A stretch of 64,000 nt of DNA from Alkalihalobacillus sp. CinArs1 (GCF_947387515.1 NZ_CANDOB010000002.1:1-64000), one strand, 5' to 3'. Positions 20,010 to 29,236 are shown, counted from the first letter of the stretch. Program-made: numbers and translations. Notes: generated from the letters alone by a model not told the origin.

Positions 20010-20018
20010 TAAGGAAAC

Positions 20019-20105
20019 TTGCGTTGTGGATAAAAATTTGGTACACTAACTAACGGACGGTAGGTAACCGTTCTTTATTTTGATGTTTACCTAACGAATG
20101 GTAGG
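20019..20105 (+). promoter_or_regulatory. Promoter and paired operators of the TetR-SMR operon
   Basis: A sigma-A-like promoter TTGCGT, 17 bp, TACACT (20019-20047) is followed by two copies of CTAACGRAYGGTAGG at 20050-20064 and 20091-20105. They are 41 bp apart, close to four helical turns. The first covers the expected start of transcription and the second touches the ribosome binding site, as expected for an autorepressor. Confidence 0.7.
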
Positions 20106-20117
20106 GAGGTTGTCGAA

Positions 20118-20702
20118 ATGGCACAAGAAACTCAGAAGGTAATTAAGGAAAAAGCATTGATATTATTTGCTCAAAAAGGGTTTGAAGGAACCTCTCTCAA
20201 TGATATTGCAGATGAAGTCGGAATTAAGAAACCTTCCCTTTACGCTCATTTTAAAAATAAAGAAGACTTATTTCTTGCCGTTATTAATAAAGTAACGATC
20301 GACTATAATACATTCTTTGAAGAGACGGCAAAGGAAATAGCTTCTCTAGATCCTGAGAAGCAACTTTATACGCTTTTGATAAGAAATACGGCGTATTTAC
20401 AGAATCATGAATTAGGTCTGATCTTTAAACGGATGTTCTTGTTTCCACCTGAATCGTTGCGAAGTGATATTTATGACATGTTTGAAGCGACAGAAGGTGT
20501 GATGAAAGAAGTGGTCTATTCGATCCTCGAGAAAATGGATTCGAAACTTGACTGTGATCAAATATTCGATGCGTATTTATGTTTGTTAGACGGTGTGTTT
20601 GAGCAGCTCTTCTATTATTCAAAAGAAGAACATAGTAAGCGTCTTGAACATTCATGGGCATTATTTATAAATGGCATCAACTATATGAGAGTAGGTGATT
20701 GA
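20118..20702 (+). CDS. TetR-family repressor of the SMR pair (YvdT-like)
   Basis: 194-aa TetR/AcrR regulator: helix-turn-helix within residues 5-50 (FAQKGFEGTSLNDIADEVGIKKPSLYAHFKNKEDLF), then an all-helical ligand domain. It is followed by two SMR genes with 1 nt and 12 nt gaps, the same layout as B. subtilis yvdT-yvdS-yvdR. It probably represses its own operon through the repeated sites upstream and is released by a cationic substrate; the ligand is unknown. GTAGGGAGG precedes the ATG. Confidence 0.88.
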   Translation: MAQETQKVIKEKALILFAQKGFEGTSLNDIADEVGIKKPSLYAHFKNKEDLFLAVINKVTIDYNTFFEETAKEIASLDPEKQLYTLLIRNTAYLQNHELGLIFKRMFLFPPESLRSDIYDMFEATEGVMKEVVYSILEKMDSKLDCDQIFDAYLCLLDGVFEQLFYYSKEEHSKRLEHSWALFINGINYMRVGD

Positions 20703-20703
20703 G

Positions 20704-21033
20704 ATGGCATGGATCTTTCTTGTAATCGGTGGATTGATGGAAGTCGGATGGGCGCTTGGTCTAAAGTATTCTGATGGATTCAGTAATCCAATCATCAGTA
20801 TATTGACAGTCGCCGGTATCGGGATCAGTTTCTTCTTTTTTGGTAAGGCCATTAAATATTTGCCGGTCGGAACAGCTTATGCCATTTTTACTGGCCTTGG
20901 AGCTGCTGGAACAACGATCGTAGGGATGGTTTATTTAAATGAAACGGTCAATTTGTTCAAAGTGTTTTTTGTAGTATTACTCATTTTTTCAATCGTTGGT
21001 TTGAAGTTAACCTCAAACCAATCTGAAGCGTAG
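20704..21033 (+). CDS. Small multidrug resistance (SMR) transporter, Gdx-like subunit 1
   Basis: 109-aa proton-coupled exporter with four membrane helices. Glu13 in GLMEVGWALGLKYSDGF is the substrate/proton site. This text and LPVGTAYAIFTGLGAAGTT are very close to SugE/Gdx guanidinium exporters. With the next gene it likely forms a heterodimer, as in YkkCD and YvdSR. There is no guanidine riboswitch upstream; control is by the TetR gene. ATG 20704 is preferred to GTG 20695, which overlaps the TetR end. Confidence 0.9.
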   Translation: MAWIFLVIGGLMEVGWALGLKYSDGFSNPIISILTVAGIGISFFFFGKAIKYLPVGTAYAIFTGLGAAGTTIVGMVYLNETVNLFKVFFVVLLIFSIVGLKLTSNQSEA

Positions 21034-21045
21034 GAGGGTTGCGAG

Positions 21046-21363
21046 ATGGCATGGATTGCACTGTTGATTGCTGGGATAGCGGAAATTGGTGGGGTAACCA
21101 GTCTTAAGTTATCCAATGGATTTAGAAACCTCAAGGCATCTCTTATGACGATCGCCTTTGGTATGCTGAGCTTTTTTATGCTTTCCCTTTCACTTAAGGC
21201 ACTGCCGGTCGGAACGGCGTATGCGATTTGGACAGGAATTGGTTCTGCTGGAAGTGTGCTGATCGGGATGTATTGGTTTAAAGAACCAAGAAATCGAATC
21301 CAACTCCTTTTGATATCATTCATCGTTATTTCAGTAGTTGGTCTAAAAGTAACAGAGGGTTGA
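21046..21363 (+). CDS. Small multidrug resistance (SMR) transporter, subunit 2
   Basis: 105-aa SMR protein, second member of the pair. Four helices; the conserved Glu is in AGIAEIGGVTSLKLSNGF and the family motif LPVGTAYAIWTGIGSAGSVLIG is intact. GGAGGGTTGCG precedes the ATG. Lack of the Trp residues found after Glu13 in subunit 1 suggests the two subunits are not interchangeable and assemble antiparallel. No terminator is visible before the next leader. Confidence 0.9.
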   Translation: MAWIALLIAGIAEIGGVTSLKLSNGFRNLKASLMTIAFGMLSFFMLSLSLKALPVGTAYAIWTGIGSAGSVLIGMYWFKEPRNRIQLLLISFIVISVVGLKVTEG

Positions 21364-21420
21364 TTTTTTCTGAAACTTTAGATAAAGTTAAAGTATTAAA
21401 TGAAGGAGGTGAGGTAAGAG

Positions 21421-21552
21421 ATGTTAAACGCTGTCGTTCGTGCGGAATTTGTTGATTATGCTAGCTGTTGCCGTGCGATTATTCATGATGGAGCTGCTAA
21501 CGGGACACGTATGCCCTTTTTTAGCAACTTCATAAGCACGACGATCGCGTAA
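21421..21552 (+). CDS. Leader peptide of the ABC-F/AAC(3) operon
   Basis: A 43-codon ORF (MLNAVVRAEFVDYASCC..., ending in TTIA) with a near-perfect GGAGGTGAGG ribosome binding site at 21404-21413. It is followed within 45 nt by an intrinsic terminator and by a second one before the ABC-F start. This is the layout of drug-responsive attenuators, where a stalled ribosome stops terminator formation. Sequence GGCGCTCTT right after its stop could pair with the 5' arm of the first terminator (GAGCG). Role inferred from layout. Confidence 0.7.
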   Translation: MLNAVVRAEFVDYASCCRAIIHDGAANGTRMPFFSNFISTTIA

Positions 21553-21593
21553 GGCGCTCTTACCCTACTTCAGACGGAACTAATATAAGAGAG

Positions 21594-21622
21594 AGGAGCG
21601 GCGTAGTTTGCCGCTCTTTTTT
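21594..21622 (+). terminator. Attenuator terminator 1
   Basis: GAGCGGC-GTAGTTT-GCCGCTC followed by T6, between the leader ORF and the ABC-F gene. Confidence 0.88.
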
Positions 21623-21633
21623 ATGCAAGAAGT

Positions 21634-21673
21634 AGCCACAGGTGAGGTGTATCCTTATCTGTGGCTTTTTTTA
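21634..21673 (+). terminator. Attenuator terminator 2
   Basis: AGCCACAG, 17-nt loop, CTGTGGCT and T7. It lies only 25 nt before the ABC-F start codon, so readthrough must precede expression. Confidence 0.85.
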
Positions 21674-21697
21674 TTATCGAAAAAGGATGGGATAATC

Positions 21698-23563
21698 ATG
21701 ATGGTTTGCACGGCACTATCGATCAGTAAAATGCTCGGTGGAAACACCGTTTTTGAAGAGATAACGTTTGAAATAAATGAAGGAGATCGGGTTGGAATCG
21801 TAGGAAGAAATGGGAGCGGTAAAACAACGTTGTTTAAACTGCTTGCTGGCGTTGAACGACCGGATGAAGGTGACATTCATTATAAGAAAGGCACTACGAT
21901 CGGCTATCTAGCTCAAATACCTGAATACAAAGGTACTGCTCGAGATGTATTGAACGATGCCTTCAGCGACCTTGAAAATCTAGCTGACCGAATGAAAAAG
22001 CTCGAAGCGGAGATGGCGAAGGGAGCTAATGAAAAAGTAATAACAGAGTATGGACATGTCCTTGACGAGTATTCGAGGAGAGGTGGTTATGAAACAGATT
22101 CCAAGGTGAAAACCGTAGCCAACGGTTTAGGCATCAGCCATCTACTAGATACTGCGTTCTCTCAGCTAAGCGGGGGAGAACAAACAAAGGTTTGCTTAGG
22201 ATTGATCTTGTTGAAAGAACCAGATCTTCTCTTACTCGATGAACCGACGAATCACCTTGATATAGACGCGGTCGAATGGTTAGAGGAGTTTTTACGAGCA
22301 TACAAAGGTACTGTTCTCATCGTCTCGCATGATAGGTATTTCCTTGATGAAGTCGTTACTAAAGTGATGGATTTAGAAGACGGGGAACTAACAATATACG
22401 TCGGTTCATATAGTTATTTCGTTCAGAAAAAAGAAGAGGTGCTTCTAGCAGAATTTCAAGCTTTCCAAGAACAACAGAAGAAGATAAAGAAGATGAAAGA
22501 AGCGATAAAGCGTTTAAGAGAGTGGGCAAATCAGGCGAATCCTCCAAATGCTGCTCTTCACAAACGAGCAAGGAATATGGAAAGAGCTTTAGAACGCATG
22601 AATAAGGTCAAACGTCCGATTCTAGAACGACGAAAGATGGGACTCGAATTTGACATGGCAAATCGAAGCGGGAAAGATGTGATCACGTTTGAAAATGTGA
22701 CGGCTGGATTTACTAGTAAACCACTATTAAAGAACGTTGATTGGAGTATTCGCTATCCGGAAAGGGTTGCAATCGTTGGAAAAAATGGAAGTGGAAAGAC
22801 AACGCTATTAAAAGTCCTACTTGGTCAGCACGAACCCGCTGATGGAAAAGTTGTACAAGGGTCCAGCTTGAAGGTTGGGTATCTCTCTCAGCACGTTTTT
22901 GAAGATCGGGAGGACGCGAGGGTGATTGACGTCTATCGCGAAACAGCGAAAGTTGCTGAAGGTGATGCACGTCATGAGCTATCCCGTTTCTTATTTTATG
23001 GATATAGCGTGTTCTCAAAACTTTCTTCTTTAAGTGGTGGAGAGAAGATGAGACTTCGTCTAGCTCAGCTGATGAGTAAAGATATCAACCTACTCGTTCT
23101 GGATGAACCAACGAACCATCTTGATATCGATTCTAGAGAAGTGCTAGAAGATGCGATCGAGCGGTTTCCTGGAACGATCATTTGCGTTTCACATGATCGC
23201 TATTTATTGAACAAGTGTTTTCCAATTACGTATTGGCTCCAAGAAGGGAAACTCTATCACTATTTAGAGTCATACAGTCAAGCAAGAGTGAAGCATATTG
23301 AGATGCTTTCTGAAAATCAGAGCGACTTGAAAGAAGGAAAAGGGTCTAAAGAGTATAAAGAGCCTGAGCAGAAAACACCTGTGAAGAAAGCAGCTACGAT
23401 TGAGGAGGAAGTTGAACAAATTGAGGAAGGATTGTATAACCTCGAGGATAAGCTGCTAAGGACAAGCGATCATAAGGAACTCGAGACTCTTTATCGTGAG
23501 AAAGAAAAGATGGAAGAAAAACGAAACGAATTATACGAGTTGTTACAGGGGGAAGTAGAATGA
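21698..23563 (+). CDS. ABC-F ATPase, probable ribosome protection/antibiotic resistance factor
   Basis: 621-aa cytosolic protein with two ABC domains and no membrane part. Domain 1 has Walker A GRNGSGKTT, signature LSGGEQ and Walker B LLLLDEPTNHLD. Domain 2 has GKNGSGKTT, LSGGEK and LVLDEPTNHLD. The linker (EAIKRLREWANQANPP to RRKMG) is helical and rich in Arg/Lys, the part that reaches the ribosomal P/A site in ABC-F proteins. A charged coiled coil ends it. The frame runs back to 21608 through a terminator; ATG 21698 after AAGGATG is the real start. Operon with an acetyltransferase. Confidence 0.9.
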   Translation: MMVCTALSISKMLGGNTVFEEITFEINEGDRVGIVGRNGSGKTTLFKLLAGVERPDEGDIHYKKGTTIGYLAQIPEYKGTARDVLNDAFSDLENLADRMKKLEAEMAKGANEKVITEYGHVLDEYSRRGGYETDSKVKTVANGLGISHLLDTAFSQLSGGEQTKVCLGLILLKEPDLLLLDEPTNHLDIDAVEWLEEFLRAYKGTVLIVSHDRYFLDEVVTKVMDLEDGELTIYVGSYSYFVQKKEEVLLAEFQAFQEQQKKIKKMKEAIKRLREWANQANPPNAALHKRARNMERALERMNKVKRPILERRKMGLEFDMANRSGKDVITFENVTAGFTSKPLLKNVDWSIRYPERVAIVGKNGSGKTTLLKVLLGQHEPADGKVVQGSSLKVGYLSQHVFEDREDARVIDVYRETAKVAEGDARHELSRFLFYGYSVFSKLSSLSGGEKMRLRLAQLMSKDINLLVLDEPTNHLDIDSREVLEDAIERFPGTIICVSHDRYLLNKCFPITYWLQEGKLYHYLESYSQARVKHIEMLSENQSDLKEGKGSKEYKEPEQKTPVKKAATIEEEVEQIEEGLYNLEDKLLRTSDHKELETLYREKEKMEEKRNELYELLQGEVE

Positions 23564-24366
23564 CTGAAAAACGAACGACAGAAAGTATGATCGAACCGCA
23601 TACGATGGCTAGCTTAGTAGATGATTTCAGGGAGTTAGGTGTAAAAGAGGGAATGACCATTATTGTTCATTCCTCTCTTAGTTCTCTCGGATGGGTATGC
23701 GGTGGTGCTGAAGCGGTAATACGAGCATTGGCCGATGCTGTCGGTCATGATGGCACGATCGTGATGCCCACACAATCTGCTGGAAATTCTGACCCCGCGA
23801 ATTGGATGAATCCACCTGTTCCAGAATCGTGGTGGCCGATCATTAGAGAAAACATGCCTGCATTTTGTGAGGATACGACGCCAACAAGAGGAATGGGTGT
23901 TATAGCAGAATTGTTTCGAACGATGCCAGGGGTAAGAAGGAGTAACCACCCGACTTATTCCTTCGCAGCATTTGGAAAGTATCGCGACTACATTATAGAA
24001 GAACAGCCGCTAGAAAGCGGATTTGGCGATCGATCACCACTAGCGAAGATTTATCAGTTAAACGGTATGATCCTTTTGCTTGGAGTAGGACACGATAGCA
24101 ATACATCCCTTCACTATGCAGAGCATGCTAGACCGAATAAGCCTCTACAAACTAAAGCAGCTGCATTAATAGAAAATGGAGAAAGGCTTTGGAAGTCATA
24201 TGAGGAAATTGACTACGATTCAGATGTCTTCGAACAGATCGGGAAGGAATTCGAAAAAAGCGGGGATTTCAACTGTATGAAGGTTGGAAAGGCAACTTGT
24301 AAGTTGATCAACCAGCGAAAAATGGTCGATTTTGGACGAGAGTGGTATCGTAAACAAATCGATTAA
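23560..24366 (+). CDS. Aminoglycoside N(3)-acetyltransferase family, AAC(3)
   Basis: 268-aa acetyl-CoA-dependent transferase of the antibiotic_NAT family (compare B. subtilis YokD). Motifs: IIVHSSLSSLGWVCGGAEAVI, GTIVMPTQS, RGMGVIAELFR, RSNHPTYSFAAFG and LLLGVGHDSNTSLHYAEH, with the active-site His/Asp region intact. It overlaps the ABC-F gene by 4 nt, so both are co-expressed under the same attenuator. Acetylation of an aminoglycoside is the family reaction, but several members act on other amines, so resistance is not proven. Confidence 0.88.
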   Translation: MTEKRTTESMIEPHTMASLVDDFRELGVKEGMTIIVHSSLSSLGWVCGGAEAVIRALADAVGHDGTIVMPTQSAGNSDPANWMNPPVPESWWPIIRENMPAFCEDTTPTRGMGVIAELFRTMPGVRRSNHPTYSFAAFGKYRDYIIEEQPLESGFGDRSPLAKIYQLNGMILLLGVGHDSNTSLHYAEHARPNKPLQTKAAALIENGERLWKSYEEIDYDSDVFEQIGKEFEKSGDFNCMKVGKATCKLINQRKMVDFGREWYRKQID

Positions 24367-24453
24367 AAGGTGTTTAAACGACTCCTCTTTACGAATAGTT
24401 GTGTCCCCACTCGGGTAGATAATAGAAAGACTGTGTTTTGAAAGGGTGGGGAG

Positions 24454-26040
24454 ATGAAGGTAATTAACAATGTTGAACTATACCAACCAGGGAATGAAAC
24501 AATCAAAGGACACCTTTTAATTGAAGATGGAAAGATTGCTAGAATTGAAGAGGGATTATATAAAGGTGATGAGAAAGATGTCATTGAAGGAGAGGGGAAA
24601 ACCGTAGCTCCTTCCTTTAATGATACACATATGCACCTCCTTCGATATGGACTTATGAAGAAAGAATTGGATCTACGAGAGGTCACATCATGGAATGAAA
24701 TGAAGGAAATTGTTCGAGATCGGTATACAGAAGAGAAGATGGAAGAGAACGATTGGATAATAGGACGAGGTTTGATCGATAGTCAATTCTCAGATATAGA
24801 CCATCTCTTGACTGCTAAAGATCTCGAGGAATTAGAATACAAAAAGCCTATGTTCTTTCTGCATGAAGATGGTCATGAATGTATCGTGAATGAAGAAGCA
24901 CTTAAAATTATTAGAGATAATGATGAGCTAGAAGAAAACCATAATCGTTTTATTGAAAAAGACGAGAACGGGGAATGGACTGGACGCTTTAAAGATAGTG
25001 CTGTGCATTTCATTAAATTTCATTTTAAACAAAAAAGCGAAGAAGAAGTATATGAAGCGATTCATGATGCGGTTCCTCATTTGTTGAAACACGGGATTTC
25101 GTCAGTGCATACCGACGATTTAAATTACACTGGAGCTTTCGAGCGTGTGTGGGACAGCTATAGAAGATTAGAAGATGAAGAGAAGCTGCCTGTTCAAGTT
25201 CACCTCCATCATTATGTGTACAACCTTAATGATATGAAGAAATATTTGAATAATCATAATAGGCGAACCGGAGATGGCACGGACAGGGTGCGAATGGGCG
25301 CATTTAAGATATTTTTAGATGGAACTCAGCGTCTCCATACTGCAGCTTTACGAAAGCCATATCATGATAAACCTGAAACTAGTGGTGCTTTAATTTATTC
25401 ACAGGAAGAACTTAACGAAATGGTCCAAACTGCAGACGATCATGAGATGCAAGTTACGATGCATGCGATCGGAGACCGTACAGTAGAGCAAGCGCTCAAG
25501 GCTATTGAGAAAGTTGGCACTTCCAAAATGCGTCATAGGATCATACATGCCCAAATTCTTGCGCCTGATTTACTAGAACGGTTAAAGAAAGTAAAGCCAT
25601 ACCTTGAAACTCAGCCAGGGTTTATGATGGGTGAATATGATCAAACGGCTGATTGGGTTGGGAAAGAACAAGAAAAGTATTGTAATCCATGGAAAACAGT
25701 TAGTGAAATGGGCATCCCTTTTACCGGAAGCTCTGATTGTCCTATTGGTGAATTAAATCCATTCGTTCACATTTATGCGGCAGTTATGAGACAAGACGAG
25801 GATGGAAATCCGAAAGGCGGCTGGATTCCAAAAGAGCGGCTGTCGGTAAGTGAAATCTATAAAGCCTATACAGCTACAGGTGCAGAATTAGAATTTCAAG
25901 AAGAGTGGAAAGGCAAATTGGAGAAAGAGTTTACTGCCGATTTCGTTCTTTTATCAGATCATCCAGAAGGAATATCACCTCATAAACTGAAGGAAGTCAA
26001 CGTCTTGCAAACTTGGATTAAGGGAGAAAGGGTATATTAG
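24454..26040 (+). CDS. Amidohydrolase family protein (YtcJ-like)
   Basis: 528-aa metal-dependent hydrolase of the amidohydrolase-3 group. Metal-binding features: DTHMHLL near residue 57, the Lys in RMGAFKIFLDGT, HAIGDRTVEQAL, RHRIIHAQ, and the Asp in TGSSDCPIGE. A short beta-sandwich is made by both ends. The usual first motif is HxH with a following Gly; here it is HMHLLRYG. Substrate unknown. Monocistronic with GGTGGGGAG upstream and a terminator downstream. Confidence 0.85.
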   Translation: MKVINNVELYQPGNETIKGHLLIEDGKIARIEEGLYKGDEKDVIEGEGKTVAPSFNDTHMHLLRYGLMKKELDLREVTSWNEMKEIVRDRYTEEKMEENDWIIGRGLIDSQFSDIDHLLTAKDLEELEYKKPMFFLHEDGHECIVNEEALKIIRDNDELEENHNRFIEKDENGEWTGRFKDSAVHFIKFHFKQKSEEEVYEAIHDAVPHLLKHGISSVHTDDLNYTGAFERVWDSYRRLEDEEKLPVQVHLHHYVYNLNDMKKYLNNHNRRTGDGTDRVRMGAFKIFLDGTQRLHTAALRKPYHDKPETSGALIYSQEELNEMVQTADDHEMQVTMHAIGDRTVEQALKAIEKVGTSKMRHRIIHAQILAPDLLERLKKVKPYLETQPGFMMGEYDQTADWVGKEQEKYCNPWKTVSEMGIPFTGSSDCPIGELNPFVHIYAAVMRQDEDGNPKGGWIPKERLSVSEIYKAYTATGAELEFQEEWKGKLEKEFTADFVLLSDHPEGISPHKLKEVNVLQTWIKGERVY

Positions 26041-26048
26041 TGAAAGAT

Positions 26049-26083
26049 AAGAAGGATCACATTTGAGAATCCTTCTTTTTCTT
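26049..26083 (+). terminator. Terminator after the amidohydrolase
   Basis: AGAAGGAT, a short loop, ATCCTTCT and T5. Confidence 0.82.
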
Positions 26084-26181
26084 GATTATTTTGCAGGAGA
26101 TGGAAAGTCGAAGAAGAAAGTAATGTATAAGTTTTCTCCTTCAAAAGTCCTGAAAAATATAAATGCTTAACGGGAGGCCCT

Positions 26182-28050
26182 ATGACTAGAGTGAATTACT
26201 ATCCTACCGAACATGATGCTCAGCGACCTCCTCAATCAAATTCTAAACCGAAGAAAGAAATGAGTGCACTTAGAGATTTAATCGATTACTATAACAAGTC
26301 TTCATCAGCAATCGTAATACAAAAGGATTGGAAATGGGTGTATTTAAATGCCTCCGCTTTAAAACTACTAGGTTACTATACCCTCTCTGAACTCGAAGGG
26401 CGATCGATATGGGAAACAATCGATGAATCTCAAAGGACAGCAGTAACGAGTAGAATTCACTCGTTACAAAATGGTACGAACCCGGGACCTTCGACTCAGA
26501 AGTGGATAAAGCAAGATGGGTCTTACGTATATTTGAAAGTAATGGGCATTCCTGTAGCGAATGAACTCGGACAATCTGTCGCTTTAATCGAGGAAAATGG
26601 AAGCAAAGAAAAGCTGATCGAGGAAACGCTGTACAACTACAAGCTTATTACGGAAAATATGAGTGATATTGTGAGCTTAATCGATCGAGACGGTAACTTC
26701 TTGTATGTGTCGCCTTCTTATCGGGACTATTCAAGGGATGGAATCGAGAATGAAATTGGTACTAGCTCATTTAAATATGTGCACCCTGAAGATTTAACTG
26801 CTGCAAAAGAGGCATTCGATCGTCTCCTAAAATACAAAAAGCCGATATCCGTGGACTATAGACTCTTGCGCATCGATGGTGACTATCGCTGGTTTGAATC
26901 AAGAGCTATCTGCGTTCAAAACGAAGAGCGCTATCACTATATCGTAATTTCAAGAGATATAACAAAGCAGAAAAATGCAGAACAGAAGCTAAGTGTGAGT
27001 GAACAAAAGCACCGCATGATCGTAGAACATAGTAGTGATATCATCTGTATGGTTAATTTTGAAGGTGTGATTGTCTATGCATCACCCTCGTACCTAACTG
27101 TACTGAATTATCTGCCGGAAGATGTGGTGGGGGAAGATGTTCTATCCCACGTTCACCCTGATGACTACGAGATGTGCATGAACGCACTTACGAAGCTCCG
27201 TAACTTTAAAGAGCCTGTAACCGTAACGTATCGAAAACTTCATGCCTCAGGTGAAGTGCTAACCTTTGAAGGAAAGGCAATGCCTGTTATTGGAGAGTGT
27301 GGTGAAGTGAATCGGTATGTCATTATTTCAAGAGATATTACGGAAAAGATAAAGATCGATCAATACAAGAAGAATATCGAGAAATTATCAGTTGTAGGAG
27401 AATTGGCAGCTGGTTTTGCACATGAAATCCGAACGCCATTAACATCGATCAAAGGATTTCTTGACTTACTTTCAATCGATAAAGATGAGAAAGAAAAAGA
27501 GTTTCACCGGATTATCAATAACGAGCTCAGTAAGCTAGAAGAAGTCGTAAACGGATTTATCTCTCTTGGTAAGCCTGAAGCGATCAATACATTTGAGGTT
27601 AGTCTCAAAATGGTGATGGAGAATGCGATAGTAGAAGCTCAAGCAGAAGCAAATGAAAAAAACATTAAAATAAAGAATATGATGAAGAAGCCGGTCTTTA
27701 CAATCTGTCGTGGTGATCAAATAAAACAAGTATTTTTCAATGTCATAAAAAACGCAATCGATGCAATCGAGCATGATGAAGGGAAGATTGTTATTTCAAT
27801 CGACCAATACCACGATGAAATAGCGATTGTGATTCGTGATAATGGTAAGGGAATCGCTCAAGAGCGTATCCCCCATATAGGTACTCCTTTCTATACGAAT
27901 AAAGAAAAAGGAGTAGGACTTGGAATGACAGTTAGTAATAAAATCATTTCGGAACACTTTGGAGAGATCAAGATAGAGAGTGAAAAAAACGTAGGAACAT
28001 GTGTGACAATCTTGTTGCCCATCGTTCACAAAAATACTGAAACCCGTTAG
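26182..28050 (+). CDS. Multi-PAS sensor histidine kinase (sporulation kinase-like)
   Basis: 622-aa soluble kinase with three PAS domains (about 30-145, 150-270, 275-395; the second and third end with the PAC motif YxVIISRDIT) and no membrane segment. The H-box AAGFAHEIRTPLTSIKGF has phospho-acceptor His414. The ATPase has N-box NVIKNAIDAI, G1 DNGKGI and G2 GVGLGM. The domain plan matches KinA/KinE-type kinases that feed the Spo0F-Spo0A phosphorelay. No response regulator is adjacent, consistent with an orphan kinase. The exact Kin ortholog cannot be assigned. Confidence 0.88.
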   Translation: MTRVNYYPTEHDAQRPPQSNSKPKKEMSALRDLIDYYNKSSSAIVIQKDWKWVYLNASALKLLGYYTLSELEGRSIWETIDESQRTAVTSRIHSLQNGTNPGPSTQKWIKQDGSYVYLKVMGIPVANELGQSVALIEENGSKEKLIEETLYNYKLITENMSDIVSLIDRDGNFLYVSPSYRDYSRDGIENEIGTSSFKYVHPEDLTAAKEAFDRLLKYKKPISVDYRLLRIDGDYRWFESRAICVQNEERYHYIVISRDITKQKNAEQKLSVSEQKHRMIVEHSSDIICMVNFEGVIVYASPSYLTVLNYLPEDVVGEDVLSHVHPDDYEMCMNALTKLRNFKEPVTVTYRKLHASGEVLTFEGKAMPVIGECGEVNRYVIISRDITEKIKIDQYKKNIEKLSVVGELAAGFAHEIRTPLTSIKGFLDLLSIDKDEKEKEFHRIINNELSKLEEVVNGFISLGKPEAINTFEVSLKMVMENAIVEAQAEANEKNIKIKNMMKKPVFTICRGDQIKQVFFNVIKNAIDAIEHDEGKIVISIDQYHDEIAIVIRDNGKGIAQERIPHIGTPFYTNKEKGVGLGMTVSNKIISEHFGEIKIESEKNVGTCVTILLPIVHKNTETR

Positions 28051-28068
28051 GACTCTAACGGGTTTTTT
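28042..28068 (+). terminator. Terminator overlapping the kinase stop
   Basis: ACCCGTTAG-GACT-CTAACGGGT and T6. The 5' arm includes the stop codon. Confidence 0.88.
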
Positions 28069-28132
28069 CTTCTTGTAACGGAGAAAGATATGACGCAAAA
28101 GTAAAGATTAGTAGTTTGTTAGGGTAAGTTTC

Positions 28133-29236
28133 CTACTGTGTGACTAGCTCATCTAGTTCAGTAGTGGAGCATACTCGATTTCGACCTTTACGTTTTGCAG
28201 TATACAACGCTTGATCTGCTTTACTATATAGTTGATCACCTATTGAAACCGTATCTGGGTAAGTCGCAACCCCTACAGACGCCGTAATATAGATCGTGTC
28301 CATTTGAGTAGCTTTAAAAGGCTGTGCCTCAATAGAAGTTCGAACATGTTCGGCAATTCGTAATGCATCTTGATGATCTGTGTTCTTCAGTAGGATGGTG
28401 AATTCCTCGCCGCCGTTTCTAGATACTGTATCTTCTGTTCCTACAGTTTGGCGAAGCGTTACGCCGAATTGTTGTAATACGGCATCACCTGCAGCATGCC
28501 CATAGGTGTCGTTTACTTGTTTGAAATAATCTATATCGATGATTAAGAGCGATAAGGGCTTTCTTTTTGTATTGCTTTCTTTGATAGCACTATTCATTGC
28601 TTCGTCAAAGCTTCTTACATTATTTAAACCAGTCAGAGGATCTATTGTAGAGCTCAGCTGGTATTGTTTGAAAAGGTGGTTGATCCGTCGTAAATATTCT
28701 GATGTATAGATCGCCATCATTCCACAAACGAAAGATGTAATCCAAAAGAGTAAATTGATTTTGTTAAGTGGATCTATTTTCAGCAACAAGGATGTGATAA
28801 TTGTGAACATAACATTGGAGTATAGGAGCATGAAGAATACTTTGATCCTTGTCTCAATCTTCCATTTTCTGAACAATAAGTATCCAATATATAATGAAAT
28901 GAAGAGAATAAGAGAAGCATAAGAAGAAACTGTAACTCCGAATGAAAATCGTACGAGTTGTATGATGATCAAGGCGACTCCGCCTGGTAAGTAGCCTCCA
29001 TAAAGCGTCACCAAGAGAAAGGGCACGTGTCTCATATCGATGATGGTATTGGAACCGACTTCAATCCCAAAAACCATAAGTATACTGCCAGTTATCCCGG
29101 CAAAAAATCCACTGATCACTTTTCGTTTAGTGGAAGAGGTATGGGTGAGGTTCTCGTCTTTATAGTGCTGATAATAGATAAATAAAAGTGCGAGCATTAT
29201 CATCATATTACCGAAGTAATCCTGAACCAATTGCAT
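28133..29236 (-). CDS. Membrane-bound diguanylate cyclase (5TM-LYT + GGDEF)
   Basis: 367-aa c-di-GMP synthase. Six or so N-terminal membrane segments include the 5TMR-LYT signature MRHVPFLLVTLYGGYLPGG. The GGDEF domain starts at STIDPLTGLNN; its active-site loop is RNGGEEF and an RxxD-type I-site is not evident upstream of it. The layout is that of B. subtilis DgcK (YhcK). The frame opens at 29251 with TTG, but TGAGGTGGT fits the ATG at 29236. Likely links an unknown extracellular cue to motility/biofilm choice. Confidence 0.88.
   Translation of the reverse strand: MQLVQDYFGNMMIMLALLFIYYQHYKDENLTHTSSTKRKVISGFFAGITGSILMVFGIEVGSNTIIDMRHVPFLLVTLYGGYLPGGVALIIIQLVRFSFGVTVSSYASLILFISLYIGYLLFRKWKIETRIKVFFMLLYSNVMFTIITSLLLKIDPLNKINLLFWITSFVCGMMAIYTSEYLRRINHLFKQYQLSSTIDPLTGLNNVRSFDEAMNSAIKESNTKRKPLSLLIIDIDYFKQVNDTYGHAAGDAVLQQFGVTLRQTVGTEDTVSRNGGEEFTILLKNTDHQDALRIAEHVRTSIEAQPFKATQMDTIYITASVGVATYPDTVSIGDQLYSKADQALYTAKRKGRNRVCSTTELDELVTQ

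Noticed and set aside
21608-21697. Longer N-terminus for the first ABC-F protein
   Set aside because: It would be translated through two terminator hairpins; the real start has its own AAGGATG site and matches the family N-terminus.
24454-26040. Membership of the resistance operon upstream
   Set aside because: There is an 87-bp gap with its own ribosome binding site and no coupling; function does not fit.
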